The position numbers and the translations under genes are program-made. The notes under the pieces are model-generated. The model saw only the letters and a program-made list of their open reading frames with translations, ran no database searches and was not told the origin of the DNA. From Prorocentrum cordatum (taxonomy: Eukaryota; Sar; Dinophyceae; Prorocentrales; Prorocentraceae), in NCBI GenBank assembly GCA_963575745.1, contig CAUYUJ010018316.1:629494-693493 (forward strand): a DNA stretch of 64,000 nucleotides. The letters are read 5' to 3'. Of the stretch, positions 30,203 to 41,760 are shown piece after piece; the stretch's first letter is position 1; the number at the start of each line of letters is the position of its first letter.

Positions 30203-31124
30203 CCCGCCCCCACACACACACACACGCACACGCACACGCACACGCACACGCACACGCACAAGCACACGCACACGCACACGCACACGCACACGCACACGCA
30301 CACACGCACACGCACACACGCACACGCACACGCACACGCACACGCACACGCACACGCACATACACACGCACAAACACAAACACAAACACACGCACACGCA
30401 CACGCACACGCACACGCACACGCACACGCACACGCACACGCACACACACACACAAACACACAAACACACAAACACACAAACACAAAAACAAACAAACACA
30501 AACACACAATCACACAAACACAGACACAAACACACAAACACACAAACACACAAACACACAAACAAACACAAACACACAAACAAACACAAACACAAACACA
30601 CACACAAACACAAACACACAAACAAACACAAACACACAAACACACGAACGAACAAACACAAACACACAAGCACAAGCACAAGCACAAACACAAACACATC
30701 CACAAACACAAACACACACAAACACAACACACATCCACAAACACATCCACACATGCATCCACAAACACAAACACAAACACACACACACAAACACACAAAC
30801 GCACACGCAAAAACACAAACACAAACACAAACACACACACACAAACACAAACACAAACACAAACACACACACAAACACACACACGCACAAACACACACAC
30901 ACACAAACAGACACACAAACACGCACAAGCACACACAAACACACACATACACACAAACACACACACAAACACACACACACACACACACGAACACACACAC
31001 ACACAGACAAACACGCACAAACACACACGAACACACAAACACACACACAAACACACACACAAACACACACAAACACAAACACACAAACACAAACACAAAC
31101 ACACACACAAACACACACACACAA

Positions 31125-31155
<31 letters not shown>

Positions 31156-31174
31156 AACACACACACACACACGC
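30203..31174 (+). repeat. About 970-bp CA-based array
   Basis: Dinucleotide CA with higher-order variants: ACACGC in the first third, then ACACAAAC and ACAAAC units. The plus strand lacks T almost entirely, so Thr/His and Val/Cys frames run through it as artefacts. Confidence 0.97.
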
Positions 31175-31790
31175 ATTTTCCAGCCCCGCCAGCCCCCTTT
31201 CCCCCCCCTGTTCCCCCACTCGTGGTACGAAAAGTTCGACCCTCACAAGGGATGTGTCGACCCCTATCCCAAGCCTCGCGGGATTTTCAACTGGACCAAC
31301 AATTCGGGGCCCAACCCTGGGATGTACGAGGGGGGGGGGGGGGAGCCATTCTCAACGCGGGTGCATCCGAATCGCCCCCTGCGGGTGTATCCCAGGGCCC
31401 CCTCCTTTCCTCAGCCGCCCCATTTTCTGTCGAAAAGTCGGGGGGTGGGATAGAAAAGTCGCCTGCGACGTTCCAGCGCCCTCCAAAACCGCAGAACAAA
31501 AACCCGAACATCACCTTGAACAAACAAGAAAGAAACGCGCGCGGGCTCCGGAATGAAGACCCGTTTTCTGCTCGAGCGGGTTTCATAAGGGGCGGGGGCG
31601 GGGGGGGTGGGGGGACGCGGGCCCCGAGGGAAAGGAGGGGGGACAGCAACGGGATGTGTCGGCGGTGCCCCGGCGAGGGCCCGGCGAAGGCGGTGGGCGT
31701 CCTTTGGCAGGAGGGCTTCTTAGAAAAAAGGAGGCTTCTTAGAAGGCTAAAAGGAGGGCTTCTGAGAAGCCTGCCTGCTCGCACATGACC
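31175..31790. other. Unassigned spacer
   Basis: 31718–31765 carries CTTCTTAGAA/AAGGAGGCTTCT palindromic words as in 15160–15300 and 39555–39625. G runs at 31330 and 31590. No gene recognised. Confidence 0.45.
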
Positions 31791-32515
31791 ATGCGCCCGA
31801 AGACCTGGTGCCCAGGCGGCGGGGCGACCGCAACGACTGCGACGACGATGGTGGGGACGACGGCGACGACGAGAACGACGACGCGGGCGACGATGACGAC
31901 AGCGAGGACAACGATGGCGAGGCCAAAGACAACGCGGACGAGAACGTCGACGACGACGACGGCAAAGAGAAGGATGACGATGAGGAGGGCGACCGGGGGA
32001 TGAAGACCCACCGTCCTTGCCGCCGTCCTCCCCCTCCACCTTCCTCTTCCGCCTTTGTCGTCGTTCTCGTCACCCTCCTCCTCCATCCGACTCTCCCACC
32101 CCCAGCATTTGTCATACCGTTGGACGTCAACTTTCCTCCTCCTGCCTACCTAGTTCTCAGCTGGCCAACCATCGCAATCCAAGAAATTCCCAGGAAATCA
32201 GGGTGAAGACAGGTCCTCTCTTTAAACTACGCGTATTGTGCAAATCGGTCTGGCCTCTCTTCGGCCTGTTCAACCGCACCTGCAACGTCACGGTCGCAAC
32301 CCAGAAATGTTCACCCTCTGCCTCCAAGGCGTCATCGCTGCATTCTCTCTCCTGCTTCTGTCTCCTTTTCATCCTGCCTCCTCCCTCCTCCTCCTCCTCC
32401 TCCTCCTCCTCCTCCTCCTCCGCATCCTCCTCCTCCGCATCCTCTCTTCTCTTTCTCCCCCATCCCTCCTGCTCTCTGTTCTCCTCCCCCCTCCTCCTGC
32501 TCCCCCTCCCGTCCA
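31791..32515 (+). repeat. GAC array and TCC arrays with spacer
   Basis: Degenerate GACGACG (31835–32000) is followed by TCC tracts at 32020–32115 and 32375–32510, with unique sequence between (32116–32370). No gene recognised. Confidence 0.8.
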
Positions 32516-33655
32516 CTTAAGCAACAACTCAATCTTCCCGCCTATCCCATCCGGGCTCATCTCATCAGAGGCAACGGTAGAAGGCGAAAGGCCCAGTGGA
32601 GAACAATACATGTATCCGGTATCCAGTGGCCACGATGAACCATGTCTTCGGCCAAGCTCCCTGGCGAACACGTGGAATGCCCGTCCCTGGGTTGCACGCC
32701 CCCACAGACGCCTATGATCTGATCGTGCAAAGCCGGGTAGACCTACCGTACCCGCAACGACGTGACAGACACTGGGACGATCAGCGTGTCTGACTTCGCC
32801 CAGGGCCTGAGGGCGAGTCGTGACTGACTTTCCTCAATCAGGGCATATAATGTCTCGGTAATTGTGTAGAGATGTGCTGCAGTTCGGGTTCCAGGGCCGT
32901 GCCAGTTGCGTCGCGAGGGACGCTGCCCAATCGTGGCATCTGGTGCGTACTGGTGGTTGTGTGCTCCCCTTTTGTATATGTTACATTTCTGGTTGTGCCC
33001 AAGGATGCTACTTCTCTACGCTCATGGACCTGGGGTGTCGCATGAATCCACATTCGTGCCGTTGGAACTCCTCGTGTAAACTATGGTGTTCGCTTTCGCT
33101 CTGCATCTTCCACATGGCCACGACAACTTTCTCCATACTTATCAAGAATCAAGACGTCGTATGCTCATGACGCGCGTGGGATATGTATTCCCTGCTTGTA
33201 CGCCTAGACCGTCGTTGTCATGTTGTGATGCGGTCGTTGTGGTCGATCTACTGGCCAACTCCTGCTCCACATCTTTTCTCTCTGAGCGTGCGCAACCGCG
33301 CTGTGCTCGAATCCGTTGTCTTCGGCCACGAAGGCACTTCGTGCATGACGTTCTCATGTTGCCATAGCCGTACTCATACTGAAACCTCCGATGCCAGTCT
33401 CGATCTCTTCCCGAAGATATGTTATTCGTACCTGATCGTGTTCTAGTCGTCATTGGCACGTAGGCCCGAATACTATTCCGAGACTCGGGTGTGCAAGCTT
33501 ATGTATATATGCACGTGTATATATACATGTAGATAAACAGTGTATTATTGAATGGATCGGTGTGCATATATATATGTACTTATCAGAATGAGGGTGCCAA
33601 ACGATCATTCAGTCCCTGGGTGCGTGGCTGAAAAGGGATTCCGCGATGCGGATTA
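32516..33655. other. Non-repetitive region, no gene recognised
   Basis: About 1.1 kb of mixed, lower-GC sequence. 33496–33530 has TATATGCACGTGTATATATA, a near-palindrome. Short frames only. Confidence 0.45.
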
Positions 33656-33868
33656 TGGTTGGTGCCGTTGTTGCTGTTGTTGTTGTTGCTGGACTTGTTG
33701 CTGTGAATGTGGTTGTGAAGGTTGTTGTGTTTTGTTTATTGTTGTTGCTTATGCCGCTGTCGCTGTAACTGTTGGTGGTGTTGCTCTTGATGACGATGAT
33801 GTTGTCGTCGTCGCTGTTGTTGTTGCTGTTAATGTTATTGTTGATGTTGTTGGTGTTGTTGATGTTCG
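33656..33868 (+). repeat. GTT/GTC trinucleotide array
   Basis: Degenerate GTTGTTGCT units, the complement in composition of the CAA-type arrays. Confidence 0.9.
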
Positions 33869-33892
33869 GCGTCGTCCCCCCAGCGAGCCGGC

Positions 33893-34098
33893 ACGCGACC
33901 CACCCGCGACCCACACCGCGACCCACCCCTCGACCCACCCACGACCCACCCGCGACCCACCCGCGACCCACCCGCGACCCGCCCCACGACCCGCCCCGCG
34001 ACCCGCCCGCGACCCACCCGCGACCCACCCAGCGACCCACCCGCGACCCACCCGCGACCCACCCGCGACCCGCGACCCACCCCGCGACCCACCCACAT
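33893..34098 (+). repeat. 11-bp minisatellite CCCGCGACCCA
   Basis: About 18 units of (CCCGCGACCCA) with small variants. Gly/Val/Arg-rich minus frames here are artefacts. Confidence 0.95.
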
Positions 34099-34419
34099 CG
34101 CTTTCACGAAACATCGGCGCTTGCGGTGGGCTTCTTCATAGCCTCGCAGACTGCAAACGTCCCCGCCGCCCCCCCACTCTTATCCGCGACTGCGGGGTGC
34201 TACGTATATGTGCCTAGATCTGTGTATCGGCCACCGTGCCTGCACGTTGCGGGCCAATAAGAACGCCAGGTGCTGCTCTACAGGGATTTTGTATTCTAAG
34301 CAGGGCCGCACCCCCTGCTCACGACGCCACGAACCCTAGTACAAAAAATGGGTCCGCGCTCCCGAGGACAGGACCCCTCGTACAAAACTATGTGTCCGCG
34401 CCCCGGGCTTCTAAGACGG
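34099..34419. other. Unassigned spacer
   Basis: No repeat partner found and no gene recognised. Confidence 0.4.
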
Positions 34420-34985
34420 CCCAGGCAGACATCTAGGGCAACCAAGATGGCCAACGTTACCTTGAAGACGGACCAAGATGTCCCTACGGTGGCCGAATAT
34501 GGTGTCAAGATGGCTCCAAGAGGATGGTCCCACGGCCGCCAAATATGGCGTCAAGACGGCTCCAAGAGAGCCCAAAAGGGCACCAGACCTCCAACAGGGC
34601 CCGAAGAAGCCAACAAGGTTGAGTGCTCCAATGTGTTTGAATGAATTTCGCATTCTCGCCTTTTCCGGCCTCCATTAGCCCAAGACAGCCCAAAAAGCCT
34701 CCACGTTGGCCCGAAGACGGCCCCAGAGGCCCTCACGACAGTCCAAAGATGACCCAAGAGGACCCCACGAGGGCCCAAGAGGCATCCAAGACGGCCCAAG
34801 AGGGCCCCGTGGGACCCAAGAAGGCCTTAAAGGCCCTTCGATAGCCCAAGATGGCGCCAAGACGGCCTGGAGGCACCCGCCATACTGCCAAAAAAGCCCC
34901 AAGAGGGCCCAAGAGAGCCCAAACACGGCCTAAGAGGCCTCTAAGACGGCCCAAGAGGGCCGCAAGGAACCCGCAGCACTGCCTC
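34420..34985 (-). repeat. GGCCTCTTGGG-type array (minus)
   Basis: GGCCCAAGAGG, GACGGCCCAAGA and GGCTCCAAGAGG words. 34620–34680 (GTGTTTGAATGAATTTCGCA then TTCTCGCC) resembles the complement of 8770–8830, so the array is part of a longer dispersed unit. Confidence 0.8.
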
Positions 34986-35075
34986 ACAGAAGGCCGAGGC
35001 AGCCACAAGACGGCCCAACCGAGTTCCATGAGAGCTCCTCGAATAGTGAAGTCGAATGGTACCACGTCTGACGGC

Positions 35076-35114
35076 CTTCCTCCTCCTCCTCCTCCTCCTC
35101 CTCCTCCTCCTGAA

Positions 35115-35167
<53 letters not shown>

Positions 35168-35171
35168 ACAA

Positions 35172-35218
<47 letters not shown>

Positions 35219-35525
35219 CCCTCATCATCATCATCCTCCTCCTCCTCATCATCATCATCATCATCACCATCACCATCACTATCACCATCATCATCATCAT
35301 CATCATCAGCATCATCGTCATCACCACCATCATCATCATCAGCATCAACATCAGCAGCATCAGCAGCATCAGTACCAGCATCTTAAACATCGCCATCCTC
35401 ATCATCATCATCAACATCAACATCAACATCATAATCTTCCTCCTCCTTCTCCTCCTCCTCATCATCACCACCAGCATCACCATCACCATCATCATCATCA
35501 CCATCACCATCACCATCACTATCGC

Positions 35526-35563
<38 letters not shown>

Positions 35564-35735
35564 ACATCAGCATCAGCATCAGCATCATCATCATCATCCT
35601 AATCAGCATCATCATCAACATCATCATCGTCATGATCAACATCGCCACTATCATCACGGCCACAACCATCACTATCACCAGCATCGGAATCATCATCGTT
35701 ATAGTTGTCATCAGTATCATCATCATCCTCGTCCA
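35076..35735 (+). repeat. TCC then ATC trinucleotide array
   Basis: (CCT)n to 35112, then about 620 bp of (ATC)n with ACC, AGC, AAC and CTC blocks. His-, Ile- and Met-rich frames are artefacts. Confidence 0.97.
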
Positions 35736-36665
35736 TCATCACGGCTCTCCCAAGCCTGGAGACACGACCTTTCACACTTGACGGCCTCCCGTGCCCCCTC
35801 GAACGGTCGCCACACATAATGCTGGGCTGGCACGGTGGCGGGACTTGCAGCACGCAGCTAGACATGTAGAACATCCTACGCGATGTGTCATCGATTCTTT
35901 GGCATGGGGGAAACGGGCCCGAGCGCAGGAAATGGGTCCTGCCCCGAAACTGTCGTCCTGAGTCGCTTGTTGGTCAAAATGTCTTTCCTCCAGAGAGGCC
36001 CTCTACGTCATGCTGTACCTGGGCGGACGGTAGCTGTGATTGAAAAGAGGGATCGGCTATGCAGCTGCATGCAGCTGTTGAGCCAAGGTTCGCATGGAAA
36101 GCTAAGTGACAGCTGGGCTGGACTCAGCTGCGCGCAGCAAGTTTCGTACTCCCCCTGTCCCCGATCCCCCCCCTGAGATCCGACGTAACGAACACATTGC
36201 AACATCGTGAGAAATCACGACTGGTGCGCTAAACCCTGTCTTTTTGGCATGCCGCATCGATACGTAAGGGGCCCCGAGAGCCAAAAACTGAACGCAACAG
36301 CAAGATATGGAACACTTGTAATGCCATGATCTCACAAAGGGCGTGCAGCCACGTATCGAAGAAGAGCGCGTGGCGGCGGGGCCTGAGCCAGTCGCACGCA
36401 GCAGATATCGCACGCCCCTTTCCCGAATCTCCCCTGTCGCATGGCGTCAAGAAGACGCCGTGTCCTGCGGGAAACGGGTCCTGAACCTCGGGACCTCCCC
36501 CCAAAACCGGCTCTCCATCCCCAAACGTTGTCTGACGGCCCCTCGGCCCCGAACACGGCTCCCACCCGAGAAACGGGGAACAGCCTCAGGACCCGTGTCC
36601 CACAGGACCCGTTTCCCCCAGGGCGAGGGGAACCATCCCGCGCGTCCGAGGACCGCGCCGTCCAG
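35736..36665. other. Unassigned spacer
   Basis: Contains related phrases about 260 bp apart (AGCTGCGCGCAGCAAGTTTC at 36128, AGTCGCACGCAGCAGATATC at 36389; CCCTGTCCCCGATCCCCC against CCCTTTCCCGAATCTCCC), implying an old tandem duplication. No gene recognised. Confidence 0.5.
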
Positions 36666-36790
36666 GAGGATGGAGGAGGCGAAGCAGGAGGGAGATGGAC
36701 AAGAAGAAGCCTAGGAGGAAGAGAAGGAGAATAGAGGAGGAGGGAGGAGGATAGGAGGAGGAGGAGGAGGAGGAGAAGAGAGGAGGGACG
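36666..36790 (+). repeat. GGA-rich tract
   Basis: Degenerate GGAGGA purine tract. Confidence 0.9.
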
Positions 36791-37150
36791 ATCGTCCAGC
36801 CTCCTCCTCGGTCCTCGATCCTCGCGCGAGGATCGAAGATCCACGGCGATGAAGCTCCGCGCCCCCCCGAGCGGCTCCTCGTGCAGCAGCTTCACCGGTA
36901 TGCCGAGCGCATTGGTCCCCATGGCGGCGGACAAGCTCGGGGGCGTCCGAGGAGGGGCATCCGCCAAGAGGGGGCTTCGCAAATCATGGCCCGAGGCACC
37001 TGCGCGGTCCAGGGGGTGCCAGGGCACCTGCTGAGGTAACCTCTGAAATTTCATGGCCCCGGCCACGATACCTCCGGCCTGGGCCCGAGGAACGGCCCGA
37101 AAGCCACAGCCCCTCCCGAGCCCAGCGTCTCGACTGTGCCCCACCCCCTC
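36791..37150. other. Unassigned GC-rich spacer
   Basis: CTCGGTCCTCGATCCTCGCG then CGAGGATCGA (36805–36835) is a local palindrome. No gene recognised. Confidence 0.45.
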
Positions 37151-37312
37151 AAGACGAAGCCAGGACGAGAACAACATCAAGTGGGGGTAAATCAAAACTT
37201 CTCCAAGATCCGGCGGCTCTGGAGGATGCACCAGGCGCCGAGGCCTTCTCAGAGCGCTCTCGAACGCTCTGGAACGGACTTATCCTCGTCCCAAGTCCCG
37301 TCCAACCCGCCT
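37151..37312. mobile_element. Family F element, copy 3
   Basis: Left AAGACGAAGCCAGGACGAGA, right TTATCCTCGTCCCAAGTCCC; core CAGGCGCCGAGGCCTTCTCA then GAGCGCTCTCGAACGCTCTG. Same layout as 25231–25361. Confidence 0.75.
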
Positions 37313-37316
37313 TGTG

Positions 37317-37470
37317 GGGAAACCAAAGCGTACCGATACCGCTACTTCCCAAACCTCTCCCGGGGGGGCGTTCTGACCAGGATTTCGGGGCGAACCCAGC
37401 GGTGGCGACGAGGGCCCCCCAGGAGGCCCAAAAGTGGGAAAAAGAGCGAAAGATAGAGGTACAGTAGGGG
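37317..37470. mobile_element. Family G element, copy 2
   Basis: Matches 14901–15057 (ACCAAAGCGTACCGATACCG left; CGAACCCAGCGGTGGCGACG inside). The right inverted end is more decayed than in copy 1. Confidence 0.65.
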
Positions 37471-37642
37471 CCCGACCATGAGAAACCTTCCACAAGAAAC
37501 CTAACCCTGAGACCCAAGGACATCCATGGATTCTTTGGCGTGGGGACGTCGCGCTCTCCACAGCAAAACCATCGAAACCCTAGAAACCCGGAGCACCTTG
37601 GAGGCAAGCCAGGTGTTTCTTGGCATGGGTCTCCACTGTATG
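37470..37642 (+). repeat. Families I and J joined (empty site)
   Basis: 37470–37571 (GAGAAACCTTCCACAAGAAA...GGCGTGGGGACGTCGCGC) matches 40972–41071. 37572–37642 (ATCGAAACCCTAGAAACCCG...GTTTCTTGGCATGGGTCTCC) matches 41763–41834. Here the two are contiguous; at 41 kb they are separated by about 690 bp. Confidence 0.75.
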
Positions 37643-37714
37643 GATACTCATTCTGGGGACCTTCCTGGAGCCACTCGCTTCACTCGTGCGTCGAAGCTGC
37701 GTCGAACGTCCGTC

Positions 37715-37812
37715 GATTCGGGTCGACCCTGAGTCGACCCTGAGTCGACCCTGAGTCGAACCTGAGTCGAACCTGAGTCGAACTTGAATTGAACTTGAGT
37801 CGAACTGAGGTC
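37715..37812 (+). repeat. 12-bp minisatellite GTCGAACCTGA
   Basis: About eight units of GTCGAMCCTGA with one-base variants. Confidence 0.95.
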
Positions 37813-38393
37813 GGACAGATCCGTTAGGTGAGCTCCAGGGAGGTCCCCCAAACGAGCATCTAACCACTGTATGGATACCTTCTCCTACTCTGATGCGTCC
37901 CAAGCCCCGCCCGACCCCCCCCCCCTTGGACGCCCTCGAGGCGGGCGGTCCCCCCCCGGCTCGCCGAGCGAGCTGGGCCGGGTAAGGGGGCGGGCCGCCG
38001 CTCCGCCCTCCCCCCCAGGCTCGCGAGCACGCCGCTGCTGCAGTTGGCCGTGCGCACCAGGGGGGCAGAAAAATCCACCCCGATGACAAAACCACCCCGG
38101 CACGCGAAGCCGTATGGTAAGCGCGCCCAAAGAAGGAATCAAACAGGGCAGGGCTGTTGAGTAAACGCCCAAAGCCGTCTAGTAAACGCCAATTGTCCGG
38201 TCTGGGTGTTTTTTCCTCCGGGGACGCAGGCCGTGGAGATTTCTCCGACGCCGCGAAAAAACTCGCCATCGCTCGGACATTCACTCCTCGTGCACTGTTC
38301 GGCTTAGTGCGTGCTTTTTGGCTAGATTCACCGCGAAACACTTCCACGTCGGAGCGCCCACCCCCTCCTCCCTTCGCGCGGCCTCCCTCGTCT

Positions 38394-38396
<3 letters not shown>
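37813..38396. other. Unassigned spacer
   Basis: C/G runs at 37915–37960 and mixed sequence. No gene recognised. Confidence 0.4.

Positions 38397-38427
<31 letters not shown>
38397..38427 (+). repeat. (TC)n dinucleotide array
   Basis: About 15 perfect CT units. Confidence 0.97.
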
Positions 38428-38428
<1 letters not shown>

Positions 38429-38435
38429 GCGCGCC

Positions 38436-38521
38436 AGACAAGTTGCCCATCGGTTGCCCCGAATAGCCCCACGTTGGTGCGGACTGCCTCTGCCTTGCCG
38501 CTAACGAAAAAAGTTGTTTGG
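38436..38521 (+). repeat. Family L dispersed repeat, copy 1
   Basis: GCGCCAGACAAGTTGCCCAT...CTGCCTTGCCGCTAACGAAA then AAAGTTGTTT. Copies at 51221–51312 and 51560–51655. Confidence 0.65.
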
Positions 38522-38597
38522 CTAGATGATCCAGGATGCTCCTCGATGGTCCTCGCCGAGAAATTATAGCACAAGTGCGATCGATGCCCAGAAAAAG
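38522..38597 (+). repeat. Family H dispersed repeat, copy 1
   Basis: GATGATCCAGGATGCTCCTC then GATGGTCCTCGCCGAG. Other copies: 45745–45816, 45970–46038, 48477–48545 and 59378–59452, which continue with AATGCACACGTCC and CGATGCC. Confidence 0.8.
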
Positions 38598-38627
38598 AGA
38601 GAGTGCGGCATCGTCGGCCATCACGCC

Positions 38628-39512
38628 CAGGGCCTAGAGGTTGACACCAACACCAATATCGGCGGTGTGCCTCCACCGAGGGAAGGGGCTCCCGATCTCA
38701 GTGATGGTGATAATACTTGTGCGTCCGAAATGGCCGAATTCTAAGATCATCTTCCCCCGGTTGAGGCATGTGTCCGTGTGTTGGCGTCGGTGCCCATCTC
38801 CAGGCCTCCAAGACGAGGATGAATCGGGGATCTCTGAGATCCGCCTGGCCTGGAAAGCGCCGCGGCCGCTACAGAGCGTGCCGCAACGCTCTTCCAGTAC
38901 GCTCTGCGGGGCGCTGCTATATTCCGATCCTAGGACCTGCCTGATATCGACGCCGTTGAGACGAAGGCAGCGTCGAGACAACATCGGACCGATAGAAGTC
39001 GGGAATCTCTGAATCGGCGGGTTTGGGGGATGTCTCGGGCGCCGCGGCCGTTTCAGAGCGTCCCTGGAATGCCCTGAGAGCGTCCCGGAACGCTCTGGAA
39101 CGGATTCTCTCTCGGCTCGAAGCCTGCCCGATGACGGTTGTCTCCAGCCGGGTCGGGTCCCTGAGGCTCGAGGGACGAACGCACCAGGGTGTCGGGCGCG
39201 TTGGGAGGCAGCTCGCCGGAGGGCCTCCGCGAACGCCGTATGGAGCGCCCGCGCCGGGGGCCGCCGGCCCAGGCGTCTGGACCCCGACCTTTTCTTGCCA
39301 GGACCCGCTCATCTTCGGAGGCCTGGCAATGGGCACCAACACCAACACAGGGTGTTGCCTCCACAGAGGGGGGATGATCCTGGATTTCGGTGTCGGTGGC
39401 AATATTTCAATCGCCGTGGAAGCCAGAATATAACCGCCATCACCGAGATCGGGATCGTCTTCCCTAGGTGGAGGCACGCCGCCGATCTTGGTGTTGGTGT
39501 CAACCTCTAGGC
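38628..39512. mobile_element. Foldback element with about 200-bp inverted arms
   Basis: Left arm 38628 to about 38830 (GGGCCTAGAGGTTGACACCA then ACACCAATATCGGCGG...) pairs with right arm about 39297–39512 (...CCGATCTTGGTGTTGGTGTC then AACCTCTAGGCCTG). The inner arms also pair (GTTGGCGTCGGTGCCCATCT then CCAGGCCTCC against GGAGGCCTGGCAATGGGCAC). The centre (38831–39296) includes a partial family F copy (39003–39115). No ORF of note. Size and long arms fit a foldback transposon. Confidence 0.75.
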
Positions 39513-39554
39513 CTGCGACATCTGGCCACTTGCAGAGGGGGCCAGGGGGAGGGG

Positions 39555-39625
39555 GGAAGGCTTCTTAGAAGGAAGCAGCCTTTTAGAAGGCGCGGTCCTT
39601 ACATCTACAGACAAGGCCCGCGCTT
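39555..39625. repeat. CTTCTTAGAAG palindrome cluster
   Basis: GGCTTCTTAGAAGG, GCCTTTTAGAAGGC and CTTTCTGAGAAGC, the same word class as 15160–15300. Confidence 0.65.
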
Positions 39626-39806
39626 TCTGAGAAGCAACATCTTCCCAAGAACCTTCCCCCCTCGACAACACGATACGAATACTACTCTCCTCTTTCCTCT
39701 GATGACGTCCAGAAGATGTCCGGCCCCCTCCGCGTACTGTTTTTTACGCACAGAATTCCAGGGACTTGTTTTTTCGCTTGGGTTTGTCTTCAAAATGTTG
39801 CTCACG

Positions 39807-39990
39807 CTGCAGCGCTGGCCTCATCTCCGCGCATTCGCTCGATCCGAATCGTGCTCCCGCTGCAGCGCCGGCCTCATTTTCGCGCTTGCGCTCGTTCCGA
39901 ATCGTGCTCCCGCTGCAGCGCTGGCCTTATTTTCGCGCTTCCGCTCGTTCCGAATCGTGCTCCCGCTGCAGCGCTGGCGTCATGATTTCC
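39807..39990 (+). repeat. 53-bp minisatellite, about 3.5 copies
   Basis: CTGCAGCGCTGGCCTCAT recurs at 39807, 39860, 39913 and 39966, followed by CGCGCTTGCGCTCGTTCCGA. Confidence 0.95.
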
Positions 39991-40290
39991 AGTGCCTGCC
40001 ACTGCATGCATTGCAATGCTAGGTGGTGTTCCGCTGTGCAATGGCATGCCTTCAGCTACGATGCTATATTATGCAGCGCTAGACTACGCAATGCATGCTA
40101 CGCTTTGATCTTCAACGCAATGCTATGCCATCTTCTGCTCTGTGCCGCTGTGCGATGCCATTATTTGCGTTCCAATGCTTTGTGATGCAATTCTTCAACT
40201 CGCAACGCCACACCATGCTATGACATACTACGCTCTGCCGTGCTCTTCTACGCCCTGCTCTGCCGTGCTCTACGATGCATCGCGCACCCT
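39991..40290 (+). repeat. Degenerate ATGCT/ATGCA word region
   Basis: Scattered GCAATGCTATGC, CGCTATGCT and CAATGCT words, a decayed relative of the pentanucleotide satellite at 41127–41640. Confidence 0.7.
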
Positions 40291-40573
40291 CTCGGGATCA
40301 TTGCCCTGCTCGACATCCGACTGTGCGAATAGAGAGAGGAGATATAGGCCATGGTAAGGGGCGGGAAGGATGGGTAGGACGTCAAATATGACGCGAGCGC
40401 ACCTAGCTTCCCCTACCCCCCTCTGCGCGTGGCAACCATGACCACCCCCCATGCATCCGGCAACGTGTTTGTGCAGCCGCGCGGGCTACATGGGGTCCCA
40501 GCCACTTCTCTGGGGGGGGGGCTGTTTTCCATCCCAGGACCATATCTTATGGCCGGCTACATCTCCGAGAGTG

Positions 40574-40645
40574 ATCCTGGAGAAGGAGAAGAAGAAAGAA
40601 GAAGAAGAAGAAGAAGAAGAAGAAAAAGAAGAAGAAGAACAAGCA
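40574..40645 (+). repeat. GAA trinucleotide tract
   Basis: Near-pure GAA/AGA, next to palindrome copy b, whose far side carries the complement CTTCTTCTTC (40780–40798). The pair acts as an outer inverted repeat. Confidence 0.9.
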
Positions 40646-40784
40646 TCGCCATAAACATAAACTCCGCGCGGATTCTTGGATCTGCGCTTGACCCCCCTCC
40701 CTGGCGCGCGGAGCGCGCCAGGCCAGCACGGACCCAAGAAATTCGCGCGGAGCGCCTCAAGTTATGTTTATGGCGTTTTCTCTT
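40646..40784. mobile_element. Family E palindromic element, copy b
   Basis: CGCCATAAACATAAACTCCG then CGCGGATTCTTGGATC...GCGCGCGGAGCGCGCC...AAGAAATTCGCGCGGAGCGC ...GTTATGTTTATGGCG. With the GAA/CTT flanks the arms extend to about 40574 and 40798. Confidence 0.85.
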
Positions 40785-41071
40785 CTTCTTCTTCTTCGAT
40801 GTATGCAGAGGTGGCCTTTGGTGCGCGGCTTCAGGGGGCCGCGAAGGGTCCCAGGACCGAGCACGCAGGCCGGTGCTGGGGGGGGTCCTCAGGGCCCCCA
40901 CGGCCCGCACCGGAGATCCATCTGGAGAGTAGTCACTCTTGCGCGCACAGTCGGAGAGGGGATACAGTGAAAGGCCGACCAAGAGAAACCTTCCACAAGG
41001 AACCCAACCCTGAGACCCTAGGACGTCCATGGATTTTTGGCGTGGGGACGTCGCGCCTTCCATAGCAAAAT

Positions 41072-41760
41072 TACCCCAGTGCGACCCTACCTAGAAGTTG
41101 GAGCCCCTAGGAAAGCAGCATTAGTTGCTATGCTATGCTATGCTATGCTATGTCATGCTATTCTGCGCTATGCTATGCTATGCTGCGCTATGCTATGTTA
41201 GGCTATGCTATGATATGCTATGCTAAGCTATGCTAAGCTATGTTATGATAAGCAATGCTATGTCATGCTGCGCAATGCTATGCTAAGCTATGCTATGCTA
41301 TACTATGCTGCGCTATGCTACGCTATGCTGCGCTATGCTATGCTTGGCTATGCTCTGCTATGCTATGCTATGCTGCGCTGTGCTATGCTGTGCTGTGCTG
41401 TGTTGCGCTATGCTATGCTATGATATGCTATGCTATGCTGTGCTATGCTGGGCTATGCTATGATATGCGATGCTGCACTATGCTATGATGTGCTATGCTA
41501 TGCTGTGCTCTGCTATGCTAAAGCTCAGCGAAGCTAAGATGAAGGTAAGCTAGCTAAGATAAACCTGAGCTAAGATGAGCCTAAGCTAAGCTAAGATGAA
41601 CTAAGCTAAATTAAGATGAGATAAGCAACGCTAAGCTAAGGGGACGTAACTGGGGGAACCGCGAGGCGGATACTGGGGAAACCGCCCAGGGCGCGTTCCA
41701 CTGCCCGGCTCTTTAAACACACCGAGTAAGAACCCTTCTAGGCAGAGCCTAGGTAGGGAA
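41072..41760. mobile_element. Inverted-repeat element carrying an ATGCT satellite
   Basis: Left CCCTACCTAGAAGTTGGAGC (about 41082) and right GCAGAGCCTAGGTAGGG (about 41741–41757) are short inverted ends. The interior is mostly the ATGCT array (41127–41640). Comparison with the empty site at 37571 shows the whole unit is an insertion. Confidence 0.65.
41127..41640 (+). repeat. ATGCT pentanucleotide satellite
   Basis: (ATGCT)n with GCGCT, AAGCT and ATGAT variants, drifting at about 41520 to AAGCT/AAGATGA units. Tyr/Met/Cys-rich frames are artefacts. Confidence 0.97.

Noticed and set aside
29975-31556. Two plus frames of nearly 500 codons and minus frames over the CA array
   Set aside because: The plus strand lacks T over about 970 bp, so open frames are expected.
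30203-35735. Regular arrays as CRISPR or rDNA spacers
   Set aside because: Units have no unique spacers between constant repeats, and no rRNA-like sequence is present.
34851-35819. His-rich 322-codon frame resembling a histidine-rich protein
   Set aside because: Translation of the ATC array; the Ile- and Met-rich frames are equally open.
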